The position numbers were made by a program, and so were the translations under genes. A stretch of DNA of 64,000 nucleotides from Thamnaconus septentrionalis (lineage: Eukaryota; Chordata; Actinopteri; Tetraodontiformes; Monacanthidae), in NCBI GenBank assembly GCA_009823395.1, contig CM020503.1, forward strand, positions 6,046,501 to 6,110,500, in the 5' to 3' direction. Positions within the stretch are counted from its first letter, which is position 1. Each line of letters starts with the position of its first letter. The notes below the pieces were generated by a model. The model ran no database searches. It saw only the letters and a list, made by a program, of their open reading frames with translations, and had not been told where the DNA came from. This document shows, in pieces, positions 38,074-50,100 of the stretch.

Positions 38074-38148
38074 TCCCAGGCCTGGAATCGAACCCCCAAC
38101 CTTCTTGCTGTGAGGTAGCACTAACCGCTGCTAATCCGCTAATCGCCC

Positions 38149-38150
<2 letters not shown>
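38074..38150 (-). mobile_element. SINE head fragment next to (AAT)n
   Basis: On the minus strand the tRNA-like head with box B (GGTTCGATTCC type) is recognisable and matches 40128-40198. It directly abuts the (AAT)n array that follows. Confidence 0.6.
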
Positions 38151-38184
<34 letters not shown>

Positions 38185-38206
38185 TAATAATAATAATGAT
38201 AATAAG
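38151..38206. repeat. (AAT)n microsatellite
   Basis: About 18 AAT units with two ATG interruptions. Confidence 0.93.
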
Positions 38207-38852
38207 CAAACTTTAACTGCAATTCCATTAATAAAATAGTTAAAATATAGAGGAAAAACTTTTTCAGTTTCTGATAAATTACAATGGCATGTAAAATGGA
38301 AATTAAATGGTGCCTCTAACGAGTTTTCAATCACCCAAACTGGGTGTAATGTGGGGCTACTTTTGGGCTCTAACATGTTTATAGACTTAAATGTGTTTCA
38401 ATGTATTTTATAACATGTAAACCCAAACAATTTATTTGTTTCCTTGACTTATACTTGAGGTTCAGGTGTTGTTTATGCCAGAGATGCTCTACTGGGATAG
38501 AAGCCCCATAGTTTCTTATTTCAGGCCGAGTTGTTTGAGAGAACACGGTGATATTGATCTTGACAGAGTTAATCTTACTGAGGCCAGCAACCTCCCATGA
38601 TGAGTTTGGGATTAAACAGTCCTGAAATATAGATGATTAAGCCTCACTCTCTGAACATTTCCTCGCGGGCAAACACAACTCCCACCTTTCCTCGCATGGC
38701 CAGCGGTCTGGAAACTGCCGCTAACGGTAATGGAAAACGCATCTCTCCCAGGAGATAAACGCTACACCAGTCAGTCGCGGACCTGAATGACTCTGTGGTG
38801 TTTACAGGCTACGTCTGTGAAGCTGCACATTTTGTTTGTCCCTGTCTTCTAC

Positions 38853-38853
<1 letters not shown>

Positions 38854-38918
<65 letters not shown>
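38854..38918. repeat. (TG)n microsatellite
   Basis: About 32 uninterrupted TG units. Confidence 0.95.
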
Positions 38919-39831
38919 AAGTGTGTTTGTGTGGATGTAATGTAACACCGCTGTTCTCCAGCGCGCATAAATGTCACTGAGGTTAATTTAAATTTCAGGC
39001 CCGCTCAGCCCTCCCTCGTCGGCCACCTTGGACACGTTACACTGGTGTGAGCATTACAACTGCTGGGTAATGGGACACAAAGTGGGGGATAAGGTGACAC
39101 ATCCAATCCCGCAGAGCGTGGCCAGCACCGGGGTCAGGTTGCAGGTGCTTCCAGTGCTCCGAGATCGCCTGGGGAGGCCATCTGATTTTCTTAGCGACAC
39201 CAAAGACCCGAAGAAGAGGGCAGCGAGGAAACTCCCCCTTCCACACGTGGTTGTTTCATGGTCATCATCAAAGCAAGAAAACTGACTTGTGGCTTCATTT
39301 GGTGTGACAGCTCCCCCTGCTGAGCAGAGAGTGTCAGTGGGAGGAAACGCAAGGATTCCGACAGTTAATGCTGAGGCAATAGATTTTATTCAGGCCTCCG
39401 TTTGAACAGTGCAAACGAGTGTTTGCTGCCACAGTGATCAAGCCTTCATCTAATTATTTCAGAAATAATTTTGATACTGCCATTGTGAATGTTGGCACAC
39501 TGAAAACACTTTTCCATCATTGAATAAACTCAAGCCAAATAAAACATGTACTGGATATGACTCCATCTACAGGTAACTCAATAAAGCCACAACATTGATG
39601 ATGATAATGTCTAATATAATTTGTGTCTCAAGCCTGTCAACGAACTTTGAAGTGAACTCAGTTGAGAAATGTGATAAGTCCATTATTTTCTCCTTCTTGC
39701 TAATTCTACTTTCAAAATGTCTCAGTCGTAAAGGGCCCCAACCTATCCTCTCCCAGGTTAGAGACAAGAACAACATGTACTACACTACTATTAATTCTAC
39801 TGCTTTTAAATAATAATAATAATGATGACAA

Positions 39832-40198
39832 TCCATCCATCCATTTTCAATATTCTTCCCAAGCTCAGAGTCACGGGTGTCTGCTGCAGCCTCTCCCAGC
39901 TGTCATAGGGTGAAGGCAGGGTGACACCCTGGATAAGTCACCATGTCATCGCAGGGCCACATAGAGAGACAAACAACCAGTTGGTCTCACACACACCCCT
40001 ACAGACCATTTAGAGTTCCCAGTTCACCTCATATGGATGTTTTTGGACTGTGGGAGGAACCCGGAGAACCTGGAGAGAACCCACGCAGACACAGGGAGAA
40101 CATGCAAACGTCACACAGAACGGTCCAGGGCCTGGAATCGAACCCACAACCTTCTAGCTGTGAACTAGCAGCCCTAACCACTGCGCCACTGTGTCGCC

Positions 40199-40199
<1 letters not shown>
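39832..40199 (-). mobile_element. Near full-length tRNA-derived SINE with (TCCA)n tail
   Basis: Read on the minus strand, a tRNA-like head (box A CAGTGGTTAG, box B GGTTCGATTCC) is followed by the body common in teleost genomes, including a CTGTGTCTGCGTGGGTTCTC segment and a CAGTCCAAAAACATCC segment, and it ends in ATGGATGGATGG. It is the best-preserved of five copies of this family in the window and is flanked by (AAT)n on both sides. Confidence 0.85.
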
Positions 40200-40233
<34 letters not shown>

Positions 40234-40241
40234 ACTAATAC

Positions 40242-40288
<47 letters not shown>
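40200..40288. repeat. (AAT)n microsatellite
   Basis: About 29 AAT units with two ACT-containing interruptions, directly after the SINE head. Confidence 0.95.
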
Positions 40289-42130
40289 GAGCTTATGGAA
40301 CTTTGGAACTTTTAAAACAGAGTTGTTCACAAAATATATGAATAGTAAAAAAAGGGGCAGCTGATAAACAAATTATAAATAATAAAATAAAAACCAAATT
40401 ACAATATTAAGACAATAATCAAAATAATCTATAGAAACCAAACCAATCCAAAAAAAAATCTGATAAAATCAGGTTGAGTAGAGAAAATAAATTATGCTGA
40501 ACACAATTACCAAAAGGTCTTTGTAATCTGACACAGCTGCCAGGAAGTTTAACCAACAACGGACAAAAACTCTGCTGACTTAATAGTTGTGTTTCTACTC
40601 TCAACAAGCCAATGAACAGTCATCGGTGTACATGTTAACGTTAAATGATCATCTTGCACAATTCCACACGGTTGACAGTTAAAACATTTTTTCCTGTAAG
40701 GAGATAGTCCAAAAAAACAGCAAACTGCTGCAGCTGCTTATGTCAAGACAGACCGGATTTACATCACGGGGACACAGCGTCACATTCAGCCGCTGACAAT
40801 GTCTTCTTTTTTTTTTTCAATGATATAAACTGTGACGCAGTACTTCCTACAGAAGCACCGCATGTCCGGTCATGCCCAAAACTCTTGTCTTTTGAGGAAG
40901 AGGGCAGAGGAACATGTCACAACACAACTCATATCCTCTGCTCTGGTTCTTTGGGAAGTATTCATTGCACAAACTCGGATTTCTAAAATACCTGATGGGT
41001 TAAAAAACACACACCACGCAGCACATGCTCCTGCAGCATGTTATCTGGCCGCTGCAGCCCAAGGAGGTCTCCCTTCAGGGCCACTGAGCCGAGGCCTCAG
41101 TGGTGAAGAACGGCCTCCTTTCAAGTGCCAGACCGATCGGACCTGTGTGGATTTCAGGGATGTGATTTGACGGCTGTTTTCGCAGTCTATTGAGCATGCC
41201 GGATGTAACTCACCTCCATGGACAGCTCAAGGCCCCTTCGTGCCAGAGCGTGAAGCAAAGTGGCCTGCTACACTGGACACGCAAGAGGTGATTGCGTAAC
41301 TGCCGACACAATGCGTATAGCCCAGTGCTGCGTTACCGCGAGACACTTACAGCGCGATAAAAAAAAATTCTCGCTGTTAGTCTATTCTCAAAATTGGGTC
41401 TGGGAGCTGGGTCTACACAGTGTGGCAATTTGATGGAGGAACCACCCGTTACGCAGATCTCGTCTTTGGTGCGTCACATTTACGTCACTTTTTATTTTGT
41501 AGCTTGAACTTGTTGGAACACACCCCAACATGGCGGTAGCCGGGGGCTAACTCAAACAGAGTCCACATTGACTTACAGTTCGGACCAACGCGAACAAAAC
41601 ATGATGTGCAACACCAAAGGAACATTAAATACGCACTAACACACTCAAAAACACTCACACACTTGCAGTTCAACAACAGCAATTAACAGAACTCCCCAAA
41701 ATAATTCCTCCATAATCCTCATAATCCCACAATAGTGAGCAAGGAATGAATATTTTAGCGCGGATGCTTTTTTTTTTCTTTGCTTTTTTTATGCCTGGCC
41801 CAGTCTGTCCGAGTTACGCTGGGGGGGTGTAAACAATGCACTGGTCGGAACACGTGTACATCAAACGCCAGCTGACATGGATGCCGTTGCATGGTGTTGT
41901 TGCACCCTTTGTTGGTCATTCCAGGTAGTTCATGAAAGAACTTTGTCCACATAAGACAAACCTGTGTGTCAAATTGCCTGATGGTTACATGTCACCCCAG
42001 CCAACTTGCCTACTATGCATGTTTATTTTGAATAATAAACAGAAACCCATCCTCAAGGACTTACTTCTCGTCATTATTTATGTTGCACATAAATATTTTG
42101 AATGCCTTCGGCAGACTTCAAATGAGCCAT

Positions 42131-42179
42131 TTTAATCGCGATTAACTCCCGGATTGGAGTGCGATTAATCACGATTAAA
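42131..42179. repeat. Short inverted repeat of TTTAATCGCGATTAA type
   Basis: Arms 42131-42145 and 42165-42179 pair with one mismatch. AATCGCGATTAA-type motifs recur in many animal genomes; the origin is not clear to me. Confidence 0.6.
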
Positions 42180-42344
42180 AAAATGAATCAATGCCCAGCA
42201 TTAACTTTTAGTAACAAAAAGTAAATGAAAATAATTATAACTGTTGTGTTTTCAATCATTCACAATAAGAGATCTTTTTATTTTTATTATTATTATTTTT
42301 TTATAAAACCAAAAGTTAAAGGTTAAAGGTTAAAGTCTAACTGA

Positions 42345-42500
42345 CTGTCACGTCCTGCAGGGTTTCAAATTTGTCCCCGAAGGGAGCAGAGTGTTGCAAA
42401 ACTCTGGATTCAGTGGAAAACCCAGTCTTTATGACTGGGCCGGAGATCCAACTCACAACCTCCAGGTGCCAGAGTGGACGCTGGCCGCTGAGTTGGAATG
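42345..42500 (-). mobile_element. Possible SINE with tRNA-like segment
   Basis: On the minus strand a box-B-like GGTTGTGAGTTGGATCTCC is visible. A neighbouring segment resembles 17785-17830. The match is weak. Confidence 0.35.
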
Positions 42501-43274
42501 CAGCCATGTTGCAGACAAATTTACACCGATGTCACAACTCCGTTCAGTTCAGTCAAGCTAGACAACACACAAACAGGGATTTGCGTGAACATTGTTTACA
42601 ATGTGGTGTGTAGCCATCAAGTTGCTACTAATAGTGACAAAATGGGACTTAGAAATAAATTAGTAGCACTTTATGTGTGTGTTTGTGGATAATCGCTTTT
42701 GTCACACTCGTACCAAGATTTTGGGTGTAAAAGTGAATTTCAAACATTTGTAATATTGTCTCATATGTCTCACATTTGTTTGTAACCAACAATAATTTTG
42801 TTGGTTTTGTTTTGTTTTGGTACAATTTGCCTTGCTAAACGGAAAAGATAAAAACAACCAGGTATTCTAGATGGGATTTTTTTATGTTTACACATCCAGA
42901 GAGACGTTTTTGAAACTATTTTTTGAATTAAAATTTTAAACAATAGCAATTTGTAATACTATATTTTGCTTATTAGTGCATGTCTTAGATAATTTACATG
43001 TTTTGTTTTGTTTTTACTTTTTATCACTTTAAAATATAGCTCTTCAGCCTATTTCAAAAACATGCTATAGTGTATGAATATTTATAAATGAATATACCTG
43101 AAAGTTTAATATCATCTTTTTAAAAAGAAAGAAAAACAAAAAAAAAAAAACCGAAATTCACAATATGGCAGTCCTCGTTTCAACCCTCTCTTTTAATCAC
43201 TTTTCATTCCTGGTTTACTTGGTTCTGAACTGATGAGGATGATGAGGGGATCAGAACAGGTGTGATGATAATAT

Positions 43275-43275
43275 G

Positions 43276-43311
<36 letters not shown>

Positions 43312-43330
43312 ACAAAAGTAGTAGTAGTAA
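43275..43330. repeat. (GTA)n microsatellite
   Basis: Twelve GTA units, an interruption, then four more. Confidence 0.93.
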
Positions 43331-43963
43331 TAAAAGTAGGCAAGAATTTCTGTGTCCATGTGAGACTTTCCTGCCTGATAAAAGCCACAAATTATGTATT
43401 CACCTCAAAGTTTGACAATGAGGAAAATCCCACCATCTCAGACGACTTCCATGTGACTGAAGCTTCATTTTCTACATCCACACTTGCTGTCAGAACATTT
43501 GCCCGTTTCCTCAATCTGCCTTTGAAATAGTCCACTCATACCTGAAGTAAAGGCAGTGTTGCATCAACCTAAAACATCCGTTTTCCACTTCCCAAAGTAA
43601 AAGTCTTAAATTGTGTTACTTTGGAGGTTTCCAACACATTGCTTCATTTACCCACTTTTCCTTTTCCTAACTGAACCTGTTTGTGTTTAAAACATTTTTT
43701 CTATTAGAATTAGTATGTTTATTCTAGATCACATTTGTGCCAACAATAGTAACATTTTTTAATGTTTACTATTTTCATTTTCATATTTGAAGTGTTCTTA
43801 CACTTATTTTTTGTTTTTAAATAGTAGCGGCATTACTTGCCCAATCTTATCAAAATTGTCATCATCAAGCACGCTAAAAAAGAAGTAATGACATCACTTT
43901 TGGATTTCGTGGGGCTGATTTTGTAGAAGTTTACTCACTATGTGGTGATGACAAAGGGAAAAA

Positions 43964-43997
43964 GGGAAATCCCACTTGGGGGACCTTGTATATATAT
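43964..43997 (+). promoter_or_regulatory. csf3 core promoter: NF-kB site and TATA box
   Basis: GGGAAATCCC at 43964-43973 is a perfect NF-kB palindrome of the GGGRNWYYCC type. TATATATAT follows at 43989-43997, and the csf3 start codon is 74 bases further on. Inflammation-induced, NF-kB-dependent transcription is established for mammalian CSF3; the same control here is inferred. Confidence 0.7.
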
Positions 43998-44070
43998 GAC
44001 TATAGGTCAAGGAAATCATGGATAGCGTTGACTTGAGGTCAAGACTTTGAGACATTCCTCGACAGGGGCC

Positions 44071-45929
44071 ATGAACATCCTGATTGGTGAGTATTGGTCA
44101 ACTTGTCTCTCGTGCGGATAACATTATCCAAGAGAGCCACCCCACAATTTAAAAGTCTGCTGCACATCAGAACCGAACCGGCTGTGTGTCAAAGTTTTAT
44201 TCCATAGACTGAAAGGAGGAGAAAATGGTGACTTTGAGATAATTGCGTCGAATGCGCTGCTCCAAAGTGCCGTCGAGTTACTCTGGGATCAGGGTTTCAC
44301 ATTACAGCTGACACTTGTGAACTCATGCAGCTATTCAGCCTGCGGGGGAGAGACATGCCCACTGCTGCTGCTGCTGCTGCTGCTGCAGAGCGCAGGAGCT
44401 GCTGAGGAGAGATAGCCGCGCTTTGTTCTCTCTGCCCTAATCTGGCCAGCAAACGCACTGCTGGCTGTTTTTTTTTTTGGGGGGTGGATAGTTTTGCTCT
44501 CAAAGGACAGAGGGGGACATCGTCAGTTGCGGTCGTCTTGATTTCTCTTCATCCCCCTCGCTCCTCTCTCTCTCGCAGCCGTCGCCCTGTGCTGCTTCAT
44601 GGCCGTGAAATCCGCCCGCGGCGCGCCACTGCCGGAGGGAAGCGCACTTGTTGCGGAGCCCCAGGTGCAGGAGCTTGTGCAGAGGAGCCTCACCTTGTTG
44701 GAGAAGATCATGCAGGACATCGAGGTCACGCACAAATCCTGCGTCACCGTCAAGGTATGTAGGACGGCGCTGTGTCCGGCGGCTCCTCGTGTTTCTTTCC
44801 CCGCAGCAGAGCAGCGCGCAGGTCCCGTTTCGCAAAAAGCTTAAGGGGGTCCTGCGTCATAAAGCCGCACGGACTCCTGTGCGTTCATATTAGGTGGTAT
44901 TCAAACCGCGGGACGGTGGCGGTTAAACTAGAATTGATAGTAATTGTTTGCTGTTGGTGGGAGGCCGAGGCCTGCTTGTTGCCAGTTTAGCATCAAACCC
45001 GTCACACCCTCTGAACCAGTAACGCTCACTTTGCTGATTTCCTTGCTGTGTGCCTCAGATATGTTACAGCAACCCTTTGCTTTCGGGTTGGTAGACAAAT
45101 GATAAAATGCACTTTTTTTTGGAATAGATGGTCGTCATATCATCTGGACAAATGCAAGTCATTATCAATGTGGTGATGATTAGACATAAATCTGGCAGAG
45201 ATAAAACTCACTTTCTGCTCATTCTGCTGCTACGGAGGCATGTTTTTTCTTGACTTCTCATCACTCCTCTGGTTCTGTACCACAGGGTCTCACGGAGCTG
45301 AACTCACCTGAGAATGCCAAGCTGGTGAACATTGCGTCCACCATCGGCATCCCCTCGGCTCCTGTGCTCATGTTGAACACCGTCACACTGGTAGGCAGCC
45401 GTGGTTTTCTTCAAGAGAGTCGACCCGTTGCATCACAGCGAAGTCTGCAGCGACGGGCATCGTGACGAGACCCTTGCTTCTCCTTGTTTTCCAATCAGGA
45501 GACCTGCTTGAAGAACATCTCTGAGGGTCTCCAGCTGCACCAGGCCCTGCTGAGCGCCATCTCTTCCCACCTCGAGGACAGAGACAAAGTTGACACGCTG
45601 AAGGCTGACATCAAGGACCTGGTCCTTCAAATCCACAAGGTAGGAGGGAGAGTATTTATTAAATCTTTTCATTTCTTTATTTTTTTTCTTTTTGATCCTG
45701 GATGGACGCGTGTTTAAACGTTGCTCTCTTTGTCTTGCAGATGTTGAAAACGGTCAACGGAGAAGCCGTGCAGGCCACTCCGCCCGCTATGACTCTGAAT
45801 CTGTCAGGGGGATACGAGATCCAGGTGGCGACCCACCTGACACTGGTGCAGCTGCAGGCCTTCGGCCGGGACGTGGAGCGCTACCTGAGAACTCTAGACC
45901 AGTCCAGCGAGGAGGACACGGAAAGATGA
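44071..45929 (+). CDS. csf3: Granulocyte colony-stimulating factor, five exons
   Basis: This secreted four-helix cytokine stimulates granulocyte production through the CSF3 receptor. Exons: 44071-44086, 44579-44754, 45286-45390, 45499-45639 and 45741-45929, all with GT-AG introns, joining to 208 residues. The first exon encodes only MNILI plus one base, as expected for a short first exon in this family; the five-exon structure equals that of human CSF3. A signal peptide covers about residues 1-20 (hydrophobic AVALCCFMAV). Cysteines 60 and 102 could pair, and N-glycosylation sequons lie at Asn105 and Asn166. Sequence conservation in the family is low, so the assignment leans on helix-rich composition, exon structure and the position between lrrc3c and med24, which matches human. 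The gene converges on med24. Teleosts have csf3 duplicates; which copy this is cannot be told. Confidence 0.85.
44362..44386. repeat. (CTG)8 in csf3 intron 1
   Basis: Eight CTG units within the first intron. Confidence 0.9.
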
Positions 45930-45997
45930 CCTACAACCACTCCAAAGCTTGAGCTCTGCATGTTGCTTGTTGCTCCGGCATTCATTTTGTGTCAACA

Positions 45998-46161
45998 TAT
46001 TTATAATTTGTATTTTTTTTCTATTTATAAATGTATATTTATTTAATTAACGTATATACGGAATATTTATTCAAGGCTTTTATTTTGGAAAGCTTTTTAT
46101 ATTCTCTGTGTTGAATGTATTTATTGCAATCTGACCAGAGCAACTGCCATGTATATTTATT
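45998..46161 (+). promoter_or_regulatory. AU-rich element cluster in csf3 3'UTR
   Basis: About seven ATTTA pentamers occur, two overlapping as ATTTATTTA. Such elements cause rapid decay of cytokine mRNAs, including mammalian CSF3. Confidence 0.75.
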
Positions 46162-46545
46162 TTTTCAAAAGCTTTAAAAGGTGCTTTACTCCCTCTCCCA
46201 CGCAGCATAGACTTGAGTGGAGCAGCCTTGCACAATCAATTATCCAAAAATATTTTAGAATTCCAGGAAACTTAGGCCATTTACAGCCACCTTCAAAATG
46301 CTAAGAATTAGCTCCCCGCTAATCCAAAGCCTTTTTTTGCACAGCAAAGCGCCAGTTATTTTCTGAAAAGAAAACATGTCTATTTTACAGGAGTTGATTG
46401 AATGTTGCATAATATGGAACCATTTTAAAAAAATCATTTTTGCAGAATCACATCAAGAACTAAATCAGACATTGTACAACATGTTTAAATTTTGTTTTAG
46501 AGAAAAAGTGAAATACTATCTGTGCTAGAAATACATAAGGAAAAG

Positions 46546-46551
46546 AATAAA
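46546..46551 (+). terminator. Polyadenylation signal AATAAA of csf3
   Basis: This is the first canonical AATAAA after the csf3 stop codon, implying a 3'UTR of about 640 bases. Confidence 0.6.
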
Positions 46552-46962
46552 GACACTTTAAAAAAAGGAACGCTTTTTTCATTCTTAAAACGCCAAGTGA
46601 AACTGACGCTGAATCTTGCTGACGTGACATAGTGCATTTAAAAAAAGAATTGCTGTAAAACTAGTTTTACATTTCCCTGAAGCCAAACTTTGCTAGTAAA
46701 ATGCAACAAAAAGTGAAAGAGAGGCACAAGTCACTTTTCTGCCAGACAGAATTTCTTGAGGAAGTGTCGCAAGCGGCTTGTGACAACCTCAAGTGCGGAG
46801 TCACACCGCGGCTATGAGCATGTGACCGTTGCACTAGGTTGTGCTTGTGGTGATCAGATCTCACATGATAAAAAAAATTAGGCTAAATGTAAATGTTAGA
46901 GGATCCGGAAAAAAACAACAAAAAAAAACAGCAAACACAGAAAAAGTCTTGTGCATTTTTTT

Positions 46963-46968
46963 TTTAAT
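46963..46968 (-). terminator. Possible polyadenylation signal ATTAAA of med24
   Basis: The minus strand reads ATTAAA 218 bases after the med24 stop codon. No AATAAA lies closer. Confidence 0.35.
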
Positions 46969-47186
46969 TATCGTTATTTTAAAACTTATTTACACAATTC
47001 TTTTACGAAAAGGTATATAAAAACAATAGCAAAACTGGAGCAGCATCCAAGGCTTCCAGGCAAGTTCACAGCTGCTCCCGACAAGACAGAGCGAGAAGTT
47101 GGGCTTTAACTTCTCCTTTGACCGACATGCAGAGTCAAGAGTGGCTCGATTTAGTCCTGATGTTAAATTTAACATCCACCCTCGGT

Positions 47187-50100
47187 TTAAAGAGCGGAAA
47201 TGGCCTTGGCAGCAACTCTCCTCCCGAGCGGCAGTGTCAGGTCTGTGATGGACAGGACGACTCGAGGTTTGGCCAGAGCAGGAAGCTTCACCAGCTCAGA
47301 CACCTGCTCTCGCACACAGACACAGACGCACAAAGACAATTTGGTGAGCGTCACTAAGTGTAAAACACCAGACACCCCAGAGAAAAACAAGTGATCTTCT
47401 GGGAACTATGATTCTGTCCATTTCAAGGAAATAAATGTAAAGCTCTTCCAGTCAGGTCTTATGCAATGGCCTCCTTATCTCAGCCTCAGCCAACACCTTC
47501 CCTCCGAATGTTCCGTATCCTCCCTGCTCATAACTCACCATTGTGAAGGGCATGAACTGCAGGATGCTCCCACGGCTCCCCTGTTCCAGGCACTCCACGC
47601 ACTCCTCAATGAAGCTCTGCACAAACTGAGTCTGAGGGCCCGCCATCTTGGACCCCACGATGGACGAGACGAGGAGGAACAGGTTTGCTGAGGAGAACAT
47701 TGAGGGGAAAGCAAGTCAGTGCCATCATCGAGCTCGTGAGTACAGAGTCATTGGTTTGAGTCACTGTTGAGATGTCTCATGATGTCAGACCATTAATTTC
47801 GATGGTTCCAACTGTGAGGCAACAATGGTTTTTCATGCCTGTTATTTGATTTAACAGATAAGAGTTGCTCATTTCTCCATGCGGGAGAATCACCTCTCAC
47901 CTAGAACTCTGTTGAGGGGCTCCCTCATGTTGACAGTGTGGAGCTGGGAGGCAGAGAGGGAGCTGCTCATGGAGCGGTCTCCTGTGACAAACACGCAGTG
48001 TCAATTACAAAGAAAATGAAGTTGAGAGCTCACAGCCTTGGCATTTTGATTATGAGGAAAAAAAGAGCAAAATGACAATGGTAAAATAGTGTGTAACATC
48101 ACTTGGAGTTTTCTGATGGAATTTATTAGCATAAAATGGAATAAAAATACACATGTTTACATTTGGTAGGATAAAATCAATGAAAAATGACAATAAAATA
48201 CAGTAAATGGCTGAATTGCATCAACACCTGTCTCCAGTGGACCCAGAATTTGATTGTTAGTGGGATTTTTGGCCTGACAACACAGCGGGATACAAAAGAA
48301 GGGACATCAGGTTGGGCATCAGGAAGCTGAGATTAACATGAACCTTATTTGAAAGTTTCTTTTCCCACCATTAGATGCAAACAAATCATACACACTGGGT
48401 CTTAAACCAAAATAGTTCATTTCAACAGTATAATACCTTTCAATCAAAACCTGGGGAAAAAAAAAGTCAAAAAAAGTCATTTTAACTTTGAGCCGTCTGT
48501 CTGATCACCCCTGCTGGGAAAATGGCTTTTCCCCTGAAAAGTTCCAGTTGACTGATCCCTGCCCAAGATAGTATTCCCATTAGACTGGCAGTGCACAAGT
48601 GTCAGTATGTTTATGTGTAAGCTCCTAACCAACTGGGAAACTGAGAGCTATTCCCAAAAAGCTCTGACAAGAAAGAAAAAAGTTGCTAGGAATAGTTTGT
48701 GACTCACACACTTCCTGACAAAAAAAAAGGGTCGGAGTAAATTGTTTAACCATGAATCGAATCCAGATGTTGTTTGACTGACCTGGACTGGAAAGGGCCA
48801 CGGGTTCATCTTCGTTGGAGCTCAGCAGGCGCATCAACTTGGAGGGCTGAGTGTCATCCAATGGGAACAAGCTGTTATAGTCCTGCAGAAAATAACTAAA
48901 CGTCAGTTCATCTCAGCCGCACTTAATCCTTTTCCTACATTTTGACGACCAAGAGTCCCAGAGTTTTGTATGAATTTTCAATTTTCTTTTACCTCAATGT
49001 CTTCCCGCTGCCTTTTGCGCTGGCGAGCAGAGAACGGGCCTTTGTGGTGGGAGGAGTAAGAGCTGAGCGCGCACCACACGCACAACCTGCGGAGCGACCA
49101 GAGAAAGTGGAGTCAAGGAGAGTCTCCGTCAGCCGGGGCTGAGGTCGAGCCGACCAGAGTGTCATACTTGGCCAGCGCCTTGCCGGGTGGGTCGACCAGG
49201 CTCTGCCAGTGGGCCGAGTCTGTCAGCAGGTTGGGCAGGATGGTGCCCAGCAGGGTCAGTGTGATCTGCTGCATGTCCAGGCAGAAGATGCTGTAGAGCA
49301 GCTCCACCACCCGATTGGACCACTCCTGGCGAGTTTCCTTCAACAGCTCCTGAAATGACACAGGTGCACTCCAATTACGCATGTATTTTCTTCTTTTACA
49401 CCCATTTAATATCTATATATCCATCGATATATCCATCTATCTATCTATCTAATAAAAGAAGTCAAGAAATCATAGTTGCAGGTACTTCAATGTGAATTTC
49501 CACCATTTTATGATATTTACATTTCTTGTTACCCACAAAATTGTCTCAATGGTCTGAGGTTTATTCAGTTTAATCAATAATATAATAACTGTTGGTTAGA
49601 GCCTAATGCAAAATTCACTTTAGCAATGTTTGGGTTAGGGTTAGGGTTAGGGTTAGGGTTAGGGTACAATGTTTGGTGTCTCTAATTTGTCAATGAACTC
49701 CCCCAAGAATGAGAAAAGTCCATTGCTTCTGTCCATTTTGCTTTTCAGTAGGTGTATACTGAAAAACACAGCCGTTTGTGATGTCACAAAGGGAACCAGT
49801 TCGCCACCAATGCCTTTTCCCCTTGCTTCAAGTACACGAAGGTCCAAGGGCGCATTAGTGTTAGCGGGAAAGAACATTTTGGCTCCAGCCTGTAAACAGA
49901 GAGCCATTTAAACAGACTGTTCTCTGGAGTCCTCTCAGTGACTAATAATTAAACAACGCTGGTCTGCTGGAGATCATTGTTTGATCCAGAGGTGGCTGTA
50001 ACATGAGTAACTGAACGATAATAACTGTGGCTGTTATCAATAAGTAAATGAGTTCAGTGACGCAAGTTTGGCTTTTGTAGTGCTTGACATTGGTGTGTGT

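Larger units (their letters stand above)
35938..43960. other. Intergenic region between lrrc3c and csf3
   Basis: The region includes the lrrc3c 3'UTR, whose end I could not place. It is rich in microsatellites and SINEs and shows no recognisable exon. In human, GSDMA and PSMD3 lie in this interval; neither gasdermin nor proteasome-subunit sequence is visible. Confidence 0.5.
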
